Notes: generated from the letters alone by a model not told the origin. A DNA stretch of 64,000 nt from Sphingomonas sp. AP4-R1 (GCF_013113735.1 NZ_CP053346.1:372001-436000), one strand, 5' to 3'; shown: positions 33,989 through 42,353, counted from the stretch's first letter. Program-made: numbers and translations.

Positions 33989-34765
33989 TCAGGTCTGTGC
34001 GCTTGGTTCCGGGACCGCAAGCGACGCGTAGAATTCCGGCGTCAGACCGGCAGAAGCACGCGCCGAATCGTTGAACGGAGGCTTCAGCGCACCGCCGAAG
34101 TAGCGACCGACCAGCGCGCGCCACTGTTCGGCCGGCGTCACGCCCGAATCCCGTGCGGATGACTCGAACCATTTCATGCCCGTGGCGACGTGATTGATCT
34201 CGTCGGAATAGATACGCGCGAGAATCCGCGAAGAAATGCCGTCGCCGGCCGCATCCAGCCGCACGATCATCTGCGGCGTCACGTCCAGTCCACGCGCTTC
34301 CAGCACCAGCGGGACGACGGCCAGCCGCGCGGCGGCATCGTGCGCGGTCGCCTCGGCCGCCTCCCACAGGCCGTCATGCGCGGGCAGGTCGCCATAGGCG
34401 GCACCAAGCTGGCGCAAACGGCGCTGGATCAAGGCGAAATGCATCGCCTCCTCGGCCGCGACCTTCATCCAGTCGTCGGCGAAGGCGCGCGGGAACTGCC
34501 CGCCGAAGCGGCCGACCAGATCCACCGCCAGATCGATCGCGACATATTCGATATGCGCGATGGCATGGAGCAGAGCGATACGATGGGCGATGCTGCCGCC
34601 CTTGCGCCGCTTGGGCATGCGCGCGGGTGGCAGCAATTCGGGTCGCTCGCCCCGCGCGGGCCGATCGGGCATCGCCACGTCGAATTCGTGCGCCAGCCGC
34701 CCCAGCCGCCACTCGCGCGCGACGGCGCGGGCGGCCATCACCTTGGCGTAGGGATCGCCCGTCAT
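33989..34765 (-). CDS. DUF455 ferritin-like protein
   Basis: 258 aa. HAIAHIEYVAIDLAVDLV, WMKVAAEEAMHFALI, LEARGLDVTP and YSDEINHVATGMKWF supply the Glu/His ligands of a four-helix di-metal site, the DUF455 (rhamnosyltransferase-mislabelled) family. Function unknown, possibly a di-iron oxidase or storage-like protein. ATG 34765 is used since the further upstream reading is repeat DNA. Confidence 0.82.
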   Translation of the reverse strand: MTGDPYAKVMAARAVAREWRLGRLAHEFDVAMPDRPARGERPELLPPARMPKRRKGGSIAHRIALLHAIAHIEYVAIDLAVDLVGRFGGQFPRAFADDWMKVAAEEAMHFALIQRRLRQLGAAYGDLPAHDGLWEAAEATAHDAAARLAVVPLVLEARGLDVTPQMIVRLDAAGDGISSRILARIYSDEINHVATGMKWFESSARDSGVTPAEQWRALVGRYFGGALKPPFNDSARASAGLTPEFYASLAVPEPSAQT

Positions 34766-34793
34766 CAGAACGGAGCGGCAGGCGCTCCCCAAA

Positions 34794-34891
34794 GATCCTC
34801 CCCGGCACGGGGAGGGGGCTTCGCGGCTGTGACATGTCCCCGGCATGTCACGTCCCGCCGCTACGCCCCCCTCCCCGCTCCGGGGAGGATC
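34794..34891. repeat. nested inverted repeat between DUF455 and bcp genes
   Basis: Outer arms GATCCTCCCCGGCACGGGGA and its partner ending CGGGGAGGATC enclose a second perfect inverted repeat, TGACATG-TCCCCGG-CATGTCA (34830-34850). Each outer arm can also fold on its own (CCTCCCCG..CGGGGAGG). Confidence 0.75.
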
Positions 34892-34896
34892 GAGGG

Positions 34897-35361
34897 TCAA
34901 AGCGCCTTCACCGCGGCCAGCACCGCATCGACATGGCCCGGCACCTTCACCTTGCGCCAGATCTTCGCGATCGTGCCGTCGGCCGCGATCAGGAAGGTGG
35001 CGCGATCGATGCCCATATATTTGCGGCCGTAGAGGCTTTTCTCGATCCACGCGCCGAACGCCTCGCACACCGATCCGTCGGGATCGGTCGCCAGCGGCAC
35101 CGTCAGCGCGTGCTTGGCGGTGAATTTCGCATGATCCTTGGGGCTGTTCTTGGAGACGCCCAGCACGCCTGCGCCCGCCGCCTCGAACGCCGCCAGCTGC
35201 GCCGAGAAATCGATCGCCTCGCGCGTGCAGCCGCTCGTATCGTCCTTGGGATAGAAATAGAGGACCAGCGCCTTGTCGCCGCGCAGCGCCGCGAGCGGCT
35301 GCGCGCTGCCATCGGCCGCCTGCAGCGTGACGTTCGGGGCCTGATCGCCTTCGTTCAGCAT
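34897..35361 (-). CDS. bcp: Bcp-type peroxiredoxin (PrxQ)
   Basis: 154 aa thiol peroxidase. LNEGDQAPNVTLQAADG is the N-terminal family signature; the peroxidatic Cys is in DDTSGCTREA (the usual TPGCT site). The resolving Cys five residues later, present in many PrxQ, is not seen, so it is probably a 1-Cys type. ATG 35361 has AGGAG 5-7 nt upstream. Lies 57 bp after glnE on the same strand. Confidence 0.9.
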   Translation of the reverse strand: MLNEGDQAPNVTLQAADGSAQPLAALRGDKALVLYFYPKDDTSGCTREAIDFSAQLAAFEAAGAGVLGVSKNSPKDHAKFTAKHALTVPLATDPDGSVCEAFGAWIEKSLYGRKYMGIDRATFLIAADGTIAKIWRKVKVPGHVDAVLAAVKAL

Positions 35362-35418
35362 GGGAATCTCCTGTCGTGGCTCGCTCCTAAACAGGCGGCC
35401 CAAGGATCGGAACATCGT

Positions 35419-38109
35419 TTATTCTCCCAAGGCGGCCAGCCGGCGCCATTCGCCGCCGATCAGCGCACGGGCGGCATCGTAAGCAGGCAGGAACTCCTCC
35501 CATCTTGAATATCCGCAGGCCTCCGCCACCAATATATGTGAGGGCTCGGCCGGCGCCGCGCCGCCCGGCGCCACAAGCCGCAGCACGATCAGCATCCGGG
35601 TGAGCAGCGCCAGCGCATCGGCGAAGCCCGCCGCGAGCAGCCCTTCCCCCTCCAGCGTCGCGGCCGCACGCGCGAGATCGGGCGTGATCGCGATCCGCTC
35701 GCGCAATTGCAGGAAGTGCACCGCGAATTCGGCGTCGATCAGCCCACCGTCGATCGCCTTCACGTCGAACGGGCCCGCCGCCGGCTTGTGCGCGGCGATA
35801 TCGCCCCGCATCTTCACCACATCGACGGCGAGCTTCGCGGGATCGTGCGGCCGCCTGAGCGCGCCCTCGACGATCGCCGCCAGCGCCGCCTGCGCCTGCG
35901 CCGATCCGAACACCGGCCGCGCGCGCTCCAGCGCCATATGCTCCCACGTCCAGGCGCTCTCCGCCTGATAGCGCTGGAAACTGTCGAGCGAGACGGCGAG
36001 CAGCCCCTGCGTGCCCGACGGCCGCAGCCGCGTATCGATCTCGTAGAGCGGCCCGCTGGCGGTGGGCACGGACATCGCCGCCGAAACGCGGCTGGCGAGC
36101 CGGTTGAAATAATGGGTGGCGCCCAGCGGCTTCGCCCCATCCGATTCCGCCAGGAAATCGCCGGTGAACAGATAGACCAGATCGAGATCGGAGGCGTGGG
36201 TGAGCGTCCCCCCGCCGAAGCGGCCAAGCGCGAGGATCACCAGTTCGCCGCCCGCGATCCGGCCATGCGTGCGCTCGAACTCCGCCACGGTCGCGGCGGC
36301 CAGCACGCGCAACGCCGCCTCCGCCACGCGCGCATAGCCCGCACCCACCGCCAGCGGATCGAGCGCGCCCGCCACCGCCTGCACGCCGAGCGCGAAGCGC
36401 CGCTCGCTGACTTCGGCGCGCACGCGGTCCAGCAGGCCCTGATAATCCTCGCGCGCCTCGCCCTTCGCGAACTGGGCCGCCAACGCGTCGGTGGCGGGCT
36501 GCGCCTCCAGCGCGCTCGCGTCGATCAGGCCGTCCAGCAGGCTCGCCCGTCGCGCCAGATCGGCCGCCAGCGCGGGCGCGAGCGACAGCACGCGCACGAG
36601 CAGACCCAGCAGATTCGGCTGCGCCTCCAGCAGGCGGAACAGGTTGAGCGCGCTCGGCAGACGCGCGACCAGATCGTCGAAGCGCAACAGCGCCGTGTGC
36701 GGATCGGCCGCCTCGGCGAAGGCCGCGATCAACGTGGGCAGCACCTTCTCCAGCGCCGCGCGTGCCGCCGCGCTGCGCGTGGTGCGCGCCTGCCCCTTCC
36801 GCCACGTCTCGATCCGCTTCGCCGCGTGGGCGGGATCGGGAAAACCCCGCTCGGCCAGCGCCTGCTCCAGATCGGAGCGCGTTTCGGGCAGAGGCGGCGC
36901 CTCGTCCGGCTCCAGCCCGTCATAGATGCGCCCGACCACCTCGGCGGCGGGCGCCAGCGCCGCGATCAGGTCGCCCCCATCGGCATAGCCCGAGAGACGC
37001 GCGACATTGTCCAGCGCGGCCGGATCCTCGGGCAGGCGATGCGTCTGCTGATCCTCCACCATCTGCAGCCGATGCTCGATCGTTCGCAGCAGGCGATAGG
37101 TGTCGCCGAGCGTGCGCGCTTCCTCCGGATCGATCCGCCCCGCCTCCGCGAGCGCGGCGAGCGCATCCAGCGTGGCAGGCACGCGCAGGGCCGGCTCGCG
37201 CCCGCCATGGATCAATTGGTGGATCTGCGCGAAGAATTCGATCTCGCGAATGCCGCCGCGCCCGCGCTTCACGTCATAGCCGGGCGCGGGCACGCGCACC
37301 TTGCCGTGATGATCGCGGATCCGGCGCGAGAGATCGCGCAACTCCCCGATCGCGCCGAAATCCAGCGCACGCCGCCACACGAACGGGCGCAGATGCGTGA
37401 GCATCCCCGCACCCAGCGCGACATCGCCCGCCGCCGCCCGCGCCCGGATGAACGCGGCGCGCTCCCACGGCAGAGCGGAGGTTTCATAATGGCTGATCGC
37501 GAGGCCGATCGGCACGGCCAGCGGCGTCGCCTCGGCCGCCGGGCGCAGGCGCAGATCGACGCGCAGCACATAGCCGTCGCCCGTCTGCTGCTGCAGAAGC
37601 TCCACGATCCGGCGCGCGATGCGCTGCGCCGCCTCGCCGGGCTCCTCGCGCGGTCGGCACCACAGCGTGGCCGGATCGAACAGCAGGATCGGATCGATGT
37701 CGGACGAATAATTGAGCTCGCGGCTGCCCTGCTTGCCCAGCGCCAGCGCGCCGAAGCCGATCGCGCCCTCCCCGCCCCGCTCCTCGATGATCGAGTGAAT
37801 CGCACGATCCAGCGCATGATCGGCAAAGTCGCTGAGCGCGCGCGTCACCGTCTCGAACGACGCGCCCGCCAGATCGGCCAGCGCCACCGAGAGCGCCACC
37901 GCCTGCCGCTCTCGCCGCAGCGCCAGCGCCGTATCGCTCTCCGCGTCGGACTCCGCGCGCGCCGCCGCCAGCGTGGCGCTCAGCCCGTCGCCCGCCAGCC
38001 GGTCCACCACATCGCGACGGCGGGCGATCAGGCGGCGCAGGAACGGCGCATGCGCCTCCGCCCGTTCGATTCCTCCGCCAAAATCCGCCACGCTATTGCT
38101 TTCCGTCAC
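35419..38109 (-). CDS. glnE: GlnE, bifunctional glutamine synthetase adenylyltransferase/deadenylase
   Basis: 896 aa. Two nucleotidyltransferase domains with G-S/G-x-D-x-D motifs: the N-terminal adenylyl removase (GKQGSRELNYSSDIDPILLF, residues 125-144) and the C-terminal adenylyltransferase (FGGGTLTHASDLDLVYLF, about 630-648), joined by a helical regulatory linker. It adds or removes AMP on glutamine synthetase according to PII state. Length is a little below E. coli GlnE (946 aa). It is the largest gene in the window after none other on this strand. Confidence 0.95.
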   Translation of the reverse strand: MTESNSVADFGGGIERAEAHAPFLRRLIARRRDVVDRLAGDGLSATLAAARAESDAESDTALALRRERQAVALSVALADLAGASFETVTRALSDFADHALDRAIHSIIEERGGEGAIGFGALALGKQGSRELNYSSDIDPILLFDPATLWCRPREEPGEAAQRIARRIVELLQQQTGDGYVLRVDLRLRPAAEATPLAVPIGLAISHYETSALPWERAAFIRARAAAGDVALGAGMLTHLRPFVWRRALDFGAIGELRDLSRRIRDHHGKVRVPAPGYDVKRGRGGIREIEFFAQIHQLIHGGREPALRVPATLDALAALAEAGRIDPEEARTLGDTYRLLRTIEHRLQMVEDQQTHRLPEDPAALDNVARLSGYADGGDLIAALAPAAEVVGRIYDGLEPDEAPPLPETRSDLEQALAERGFPDPAHAAKRIETWRKGQARTTRSAAARAALEKVLPTLIAAFAEAADPHTALLRFDDLVARLPSALNLFRLLEAQPNLLGLLVRVLSLAPALAADLARRASLLDGLIDASALEAQPATDALAAQFAKGEAREDYQGLLDRVRAEVSERRFALGVQAVAGALDPLAVGAGYARVAEAALRVLAAATVAEFERTHGRIAGGELVILALGRFGGGTLTHASDLDLVYLFTGDFLAESDGAKPLGATHYFNRLASRVSAAMSVPTASGPLYEIDTRLRPSGTQGLLAVSLDSFQRYQAESAWTWEHMALERARPVFGSAQAQAALAAIVEGALRRPHDPAKLAVDVVKMRGDIAAHKPAAGPFDVKAIDGGLIDAEFAVHFLQLRERIAITPDLARAAATLEGEGLLAAGFADALALLTRMLIVLRLVAPGGAAPAEPSHILVAEACGYSRWEEFLPAYDAARALIGGEWRRLAALGE

Positions 38110-38171
38110 GTCGGCCCTTCACCCCCGCCGGCCGACGCAACCTTACGCCCGACTCGGTCGTTACACTTTAC

Positions 38172-38342
38172 ATGGGTTTATCCGTAGACTTCGCGTCCTC
38201 CAGTGAGGAGGGTGACCGCAAGCCGGTCACGGTGCCACCGCCTGCCGTCTATCAGGGCGTGGGCGCCGCGCTGCGCAACAGCTATTCCGCGCCGCCCATC
38301 GCGACGGAAGAGTTCCGCCGCCTGCTCTCCAAGCTGAAATAA
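38172..38342 (+). CDS. small unknown protein divergent from glnE
   Basis: 56 aa, ATG 38172 to TAA 38342, with strong third-position GC bias. It begins MGLSVDFASSSEEGDRKPV and ends EEFRRLLSKLK; the middle is VYQGVGAALRNSY. No membrane span or known motif. The helical, basic C-terminus suggests a small soluble or DNA/protein-binding adaptor. No clear SD; a TACACT just before the ATG could be a -10 for a very short leader. I do not recognise the family. Confidence 0.55.
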   Translation: MGLSVDFASSSEEGDRKPVTVPPPAVYQGVGAALRNSYSAPPIATEEFRRLLSKLK

Positions 38343-38370
38343 GCGCCGGGCGGTTCGCCCCTCCACTCCC

Positions 38371-38463
38371 CGTCACCCTGAACTTGTTTCAGGGTCCATG
38401 ACCTGACCGTTGAGCCCAGCCGATCGGGTCGGTCATGGATGCTGAAACGAGTTCAGCATGACC
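38371..38463. repeat. dispersed inverted repeat, family D copy 1
   Basis: Arms CGTCACCCTGAACTTGTTTC and GATGCTGAAACGAGTTCAGC flank GGTCCATGACCTGACCG...GGTCATGGAT. A second copy in inverse orientation is at 55995-56109. Lies between the small divergent gene and ecfG. Confidence 0.85.
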
Positions 38464-38490
38464 GTGATCCGCAAAGGTCGCCGGGTCCGC

Positions 38491-39117
38491 TCAGCGGCCC
38501 CGGCTCAGTTCGTCCACTTCACCCATGATCGCCTGCAGCGCGGTTTCGTCGCCCTTGTTGGAATGCAGGCGCCGCGAAGGCAGATCGCCGCCGCTCATCA
38601 ACTGTTCGAGCGCGACGCGGCCGCGCGCAACGCGGCTCTTGATCGTGCCGACCGCGCAGCCGCAAATCTCGGCCGCCTCCTCATAAGCGAAGCCGCCCGC
38701 GCCCACGAGGATCAGCGCCTCGCGCTGCGGCTGCGGCAGATGCAGCAGGGCCCGCTGCAGATCGCCCAGATCGACGTGGCGATCCTGGCTGGCCGGCGCC
38801 GCGAGGATCTTGCTCGCCGTCAGATCGTCCCATTCGCCCTTGAAGCGCGCGCGGCGCATCTGGCTGAGGAACAGATTGCGCAGGATGATGAAGGTCCAGG
38901 CGCGCATGTTCGTGCCGGCCTGGAAGCGCTTGCGCGCCGCCCATGCCTTCAGCAGCGTTTCCTGGACCAGATCGTCCGCCAGATCGCGATTGCCGGAGAG
39001 CGAACGCCCGAAGGCGCGCAGGTGCGGGATGACCCGCGCCAGCTCCGTCTTGAATTCGGAATCGGAGAGGGCGACGTGCTCCACCGGGGGGGACACGTCC
39101 TCCTGTGCGTCGGTCAT
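38491..39117 (-). CDS. ecfG: EcfG, general stress response ECF sigma factor
   Basis: 208 aa. Region 2: FGRSLSGNRDLADDLVQETL, LKAWAARKRFQAGTNMRAWT, FIILRNLFLSQMRRARFKGE; region 4: LPQPQREALILVGAGGFAYE and CGCAVGTIKSRVARGRVALE. This is the EcfG/ECF15 type, held off by NepR and released when phosphorylated PhyR captures NepR. The ATG 39117 is chosen for family length; GTG 39231 upstream is possible. phyR, nepR and phyP are all next door, and a consensus EcfG promoter stands upstream at 39402-39426. Confidence 0.93.
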   Translation of the reverse strand: MTDAQEDVSPPVEHVALSDSEFKTELARVIPHLRAFGRSLSGNRDLADDLVQETLLKAWAARKRFQAGTNMRAWTFIILRNLFLSQMRRARFKGEWDDLTASKILAAPASQDRHVDLGDLQRALLHLPQPQREALILVGAGGFAYEEAAEICGCAVGTIKSRVARGRVALEQLMSGGDLPSRRLHSNKGDETALQAIMGEVDELSRGR

Positions 39118-39224
39118 ATCGTGATCATTTCCCGGTGATGGGCTGACAACGCCCCGACTGGAAGGAATTTGGGGCCGATGCCCCGGCGCCGCAAGGGCAG
39201 TATCGGACGAAAGCAAAGCGCCAC

Positions 39225-39365
39225 TCACCACCAGATCCGCAGAATCACGGCGAAAAGAAGGATCACCAGCGCCAGGCTGATCGGCAGCACATAGCGGGTG
39301 ACGTGGTTGGAGGATCCGCTCCGGGCCTCCGTCCGCGTCAGGTGGACTGGTTTATCTTCGGCCAT
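39225..39365 (-). CDS. 46-aa small membrane protein in the ecfG operon
   Basis: 46 aa, ATG 39365 to TGA 39225, below usual annotation cut-offs. It has a polar head (MAEDKPVHLTRTEARSGSSN) and one hydrophobic span (VLPISLALVILLFAVILRIW). It starts ~37 nt downstream of a consensus EcfG promoter and precedes ecfG by 107 bp, so it would be stress-induced and co-transcribed with the sigma factor. Function unknown. Confidence 0.6.
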   Translation of the reverse strand: MAEDKPVHLTRTEARSGSSNHVTRYVLPISLALVILLFAVILRIWW

Positions 39366-39376
39366 GACGGGCCTCT

Positions 39377-39416
39377 CCACTTGCGATCGTTACTGATGGC
39401 CAACGGTCGCAAGTGG
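39377..39416. promoter_or_regulatory. 10-bp inverted repeat straddling the ecfG-operon promoter
   Basis: CCACTTGCGA (39377-39386) and TCGCAAGTGG (39407-39416) are perfect complements 20 nt apart. The right arm lies inside the promoter spacer and the left arm in the 5' leader. It may be a repressor site or a transcriptional hairpin at the end of phyR. Confidence 0.45.
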
Positions 39417-39426
39417 AGGCGGTTCC
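39402..39426 (-). promoter_or_regulatory. consensus EcfG-type promoter for the small ORF and ecfG
   Basis: On the minus strand GGAAC (39426-39422), 16 bp, CGTT (39405-39402): an exact match to the alphaproteobacterial general stress promoter GGAAC-N16/17-CGTT. The expected start is near 39395, about 30 nt before the small ORF ATG. Confidence 0.8.
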
Positions 39427-39448
39427 ATTCGTTTCGACTATGAAACTT

Positions 39449-40240
39449 TCAGGCGGGGATGGTCGCCGCGTCGAAAAACAGCGCCTGGCTGATCGCCGCC
39501 TTCACCGTGGAGCGCTGGAAGGGCTTGGTGATCAGGAAGGTCGGCTCCGGCCGCTCGCCCGTCAGCAGGCGCTCCGGGAAGGCGGTGATGAAGATCACCG
39601 GCACCGCGAATTCGGCGAGGATGTCCTTCACCGCATCGATGCCCGAGCTGTCGTCGGCCAGCTGGATGTCGGCCAGAACGAGGCCCGGCCGCTGCGCCAG
39701 CGCCTGCGCCACCGCCTCATCGCGCGTGACGGCAACGCCCGTCACGTTGTGGCCCAGATCGCGGACGATCGTTTCCAGATCCATCGCGATGATCGGCTCG
39801 TCCTCGATGATCAGCACGTCGGCGCGCGTCTGCCGCTCGATCTCGGCCACGGCGTCACGCACATATTCCTCCACCTCGGCCGCCGACGCGTCCATCAGAT
39901 AAGCGGCATCCTCGGGCGTGAAGCCTTCGAGCTGGGTGAGCAAAAGCGCCTGACGCGACAGCGGCGTGATCTTGGCGAGGCGGGCATTGGCGATGCCGGC
40001 CTGCGGATCGCCATCCTCTCCCTCGCCGCCCTCTTCGTTCACCGAACCCCAGATGCGCTGGAAGGTGCGATAGAGTCCGAGGCGGACATCCACGTCGCGC
40101 GGAAAATCACCGGGCGCCGCGACGATCGCCTCCAGCGTCGCGCGGACATAGGCGTCGCCATGCTGCTGGGTGCCGGTCAGGGCGCGCGCATAACGGCGCA
40201 GGAAGGGAAGGTGCGGGGCGAGATCCTGGCCGAGCGACAT
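39449..40240 (-). CDS. phyR: PhyR, anti-sigma antagonist response regulator
   Basis: 263 aa. An N-terminal sigma-factor-like domain (LGQDLAPHLPFLRRYARALT, TPLSRQALLLTQLEGFTPED, AEVEEYVRDAVAEIE) that mimics EcfG is joined to a C-terminal receiver (VLIIEDEPIIAMDLETIVRD; phosphorylated Asp in GLVLADIQLAD; Lys in ITKPF). Phosphorylation exposes the sigma-like domain, which sequesters NepR. ATG 40240 fits the family. Divergent from nepR-phyP across 271 bp. A GGAAC-type promoter for phyR itself is not seen. Confidence 0.95.
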   Translation of the reverse strand: MSLGQDLAPHLPFLRRYARALTGTQQHGDAYVRATLEAIVAAPGDFPRDVDVRLGLYRTFQRIWGSVNEEGGEGEDGDPQAGIANARLAKITPLSRQALLLTQLEGFTPEDAAYLMDASAAEVEEYVRDAVAEIERQTRADVLIIEDEPIIAMDLETIVRDLGHNVTGVAVTRDEAVAQALAQRPGLVLADIQLADDSSGIDAVKDILAEFAVPVIFITAFPERLLTGERPEPTFLITKPFQRSTVKAAISQALFFDAATIPA

Positions 40241-40362
40241 GGGCGGCAATGCTCCTGACGTGTGAACTGAGTGGATAAGCAGATGAAACCGAAAACGCAC
40301 GGGCCCCGTGGACGATGCCGATGCCCCCGCACGAGCAAGATGAACTTTCTTGCCGCCTGACT

Positions 40363-40387
40363 GGAACCATCGTCGTCAACTTTTGTT
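40363..40387 (+). promoter_or_regulatory. EcfG-type promoter for nepR-phyP
   Basis: GGAAC (40363-40367), 16 bp, TGTT (40384-40387), one base off the CGTT consensus, on the plus strand 125 bp before the nepR start. It would make the anti-sigma/kinase operon stress-inducible. Confidence 0.65.
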
Positions 40388-40511
40388 TCACTGCCGATGT
40401 GCATCCTCGTCAACGAGCCAAAAAAGCCGTTGGCGGAGCGCTGTTGAAGCAGCGTGTTGCGAGGTATCAGGCGTTGATCATCAAGAGACGACCGAACCGT
40501 AGAGGTTCGAA

Positions 40512-40712
40512 GTGATTCAGGGGGCTGACGGCTTGGTCGTGGAAAAGAAAGGTCGGGGCGGGAGCGGTGGCGGCGGCGATAAATCGCCCCGCAAGAAGAA
40601 GCCGGGTGCCCCGGAATCGCACGTCGCGAACGCATTGAAGACCGCCTATGAAGATGCGGTGCGTGAGGACGTGCCCGATGAATTCATCGATCTTCTCGGC
40701 AAGCTTAGCTGA
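40512..40712 (+). CDS. nepR: NepR, anti-sigma factor of EcfG
   Basis: 66 aa. The basic, Gly-rich N-terminus precedes the conserved NepR core VANALKTAYEDAVREDVPDE, FIDLLGKLS, whose two helices wrap around EcfG regions 2 and 4. Start is GTG 40512 with GAGG 7 nt before it; a shorter start (GTG in LVVEKK) is possible. Its position next to phyR and ecfG confirms identity. Confidence 0.92.
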   Translation: MIQGADGLVVEKKGRGGSGGGGDKSPRKKKPGAPESHVANALKTAYEDAVREDVPDEFIDLLGKLS

Positions 40713-40759
40713 CGGCGGGTAGCCGTCGGTCCCATGCTGCTCGTTTCGGATTCCCGTTC

Positions 40760-42298
40760 GTGATCGCCCGCCTGTCCAGCGGAGCGAAGATGCTCATCAT
40801 CATGACGGTGGCGCTGCTGCCGCTGGGCATCATCGCCCTGTTCGCATCGATCCAGTCCGCGCATGACAAGCGCCTCCAGCACGAGGCGGACGCGCGCCTG
40901 ATCGCGACCGCCGAGGCGCGCCAGATCGATCTGGCCGTGGTGCGCAGCGCCAATGTGGTGCGCGCGGCCGCCTTCGCCGCCGCCGGCGGCCTCCCCGAAT
41001 GCCGCAACGCCCTCGCGCAGGCATCGCGCATCCTGGGCCAGGATACGCGCATCGCCTTTTTCGGCATGGACGGTGGCCTGCGCTGCGCGAGCGCGGGCTT
41101 CCGCGCGGCCCGCCTGCCGCCGCCGCGCGGCAATATCGGGATCGAACTGCTGCTGCTCGATCCACCGGGCGGCATCCGCTTCACCGTGGGCGCCAGCAAT
41201 GGTGGCTATGGCGTGGGCGAAACCTCGCAGGCGCAATTGATCCGTTCGCTGGGTATCGCCACCGGCAATCAGAGCGTGATGCTGCGGCAGGGCAGCGCGC
41301 GCCTGCCGCTCGTCACCGCGCACAAGGCCGGCCCGCTCGACCAGCGCATCACCGTGAGCGCGCCGTTTGCGGGCGGGCAGATCAATCTCGTCGCATCGAT
41401 CTATGCCAGCGCCGTCTCCGCGATCGAGATCCTGCTGGTGCTGCTGCCGATCCTGATGTGGGCGGCGGCGGCGATCATCGGCTGGAGCGTGGTGCAGGGC
41501 CTGCTGCTGCGCCCGCTCGGCCAGCTTCAGCGTTCGGTGGTGCAGCTCGGCACCGCTCCGCTGACGCTGCCCCGGCTGCAGACGCCCGCCTTGGAGATCA
41601 CCGCCCTCGCGGATTCCTTCCGCGACGCCGCCGAACAGATCGCCACGCGCGAGATCGCGCTGGAGGAAGGGCTCAACCGGCAGGTCCGGCTGACGCGCGA
41701 AGTCCATCATCGCGTGAAGAACAATCTGCAGGTGGTCGCCAGCCTGATCGCGCTGCATGCGCGCGGATCGACCGGCGACGTCGCGGCGGCCTATGCCTCG
41801 ATCCAGCGCCGCGTGGATGCGCTCGCGGTGGTCCACCGCAACCATTATGCCGAGCTGGAGGAAAATCGCGGCGTGGCGCTGCGCTCGCTGATCGGCGAAC
41901 TCACCTCGAACCTGCGCGCGACCGCGCCCGCCGAGGCCAGCCATTTCCACATCATGCTGGATATGGCCGCCGCCCATGTGAGCCAGGACGTGGCCGTCCC
42001 CGTCGCGTTCCTGATCACCGAGGCGGTGGAGCTGCTGATGACGTCCGCCCCGGCCGATCCGGTGATGATCAGCGTTCGCACCACCGACAAGCCGGATCGG
42101 GCCCTGCTCTCGATCCGCGCCCCCGGCTTCGTGTCGGAGGCCGCGACCGAAGGGGCCGCCCGGCAGCGTTTCGATCGAATCGCGGGCGGCCTCGCCCGCC
42201 AGCTCCGCTCCGCCCTCACGCAGGACGAAGACGGCATACGCTATACGATCGAGATCGGCATCGTTCCCGATGACGAGAGCGAGATACCCGCTTCCTGA
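40760..42298 (+). CDS. phyP: PhyP-like histidine kinase-family protein with a degenerate ATP-binding domain
   Basis: 512 aa. Two membrane spans (about 11-29 and 218-245) frame a periplasmic domain, then HAMP-like and HisKA_2 dimerisation helices with an intact phospho-His box (TREVHHRVKNNLQVVASLIA, His near 316). The C-terminal ATPase fold is eroded: the N-box Asn is missing (FLITEAVELLMTS) and no DxGxG motif is visible (LLSIRAPGF). PhyP of Sphingomonas Fr1 acts as a PhyR phosphatase; the eroded domain fits a phosphatase-only role. Follows nepR by 47 bp. Confidence 0.8.
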   Translation: MIARLSSGAKMLIIMTVALLPLGIIALFASIQSAHDKRLQHEADARLIATAEARQIDLAVVRSANVVRAAAFAAAGGLPECRNALAQASRILGQDTRIAFFGMDGGLRCASAGFRAARLPPPRGNIGIELLLLDPPGGIRFTVGASNGGYGVGETSQAQLIRSLGIATGNQSVMLRQGSARLPLVTAHKAGPLDQRITVSAPFAGGQINLVASIYASAVSAIEILLVLLPILMWAAAAIIGWSVVQGLLLRPLGQLQRSVVQLGTAPLTLPRLQTPALEITALADSFRDAAEQIATREIALEEGLNRQVRLTREVHHRVKNNLQVVASLIALHARGSTGDVAAAYASIQRRVDALAVVHRNHYAELEENRGVALRSLIGELTSNLRATAPAEASHFHIMLDMAAAHVSQDVAVPVAFLITEAVELLMTSAPADPVMISVRTTDKPDRALLSIRAPGFVSEAATEGAARQRFDRIAGGLARQLRSALTQDEDGIRYTIEIGIVPDDESEIPAS

Positions 42299-42328
42299 AA
42301 AAATTTTGAAGGCAATCGGGAGAGGCCG

Positions 42329-42353
42329 GAACCATGTTCAGCCCGGCCCGTTC
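42329..42353 (+). promoter_or_regulatory. consensus EcfG-type promoter downstream of phyP
   Basis: GGAAC (42329-42333), 16 bp, CGTT (42350-42353), exact consensus, reading toward the entericidin gene 236 bp away. Confidence 0.75.

Noticed and set aside
35707..38187. 826-aa plus-strand ORF opposite glnE
   Set aside because: It is the antisense shadow of the GC-rich glnE; it is Arg/His/Gln-rich with no family motif, while glnE's own frame shows complete domains.
40241..40511. Search for a GGAAC promoter for phyR
   Set aside because: No GTTCC with a matching AACG at 16-17 bp is present on the minus strand of this interval, so I made no promoter call.
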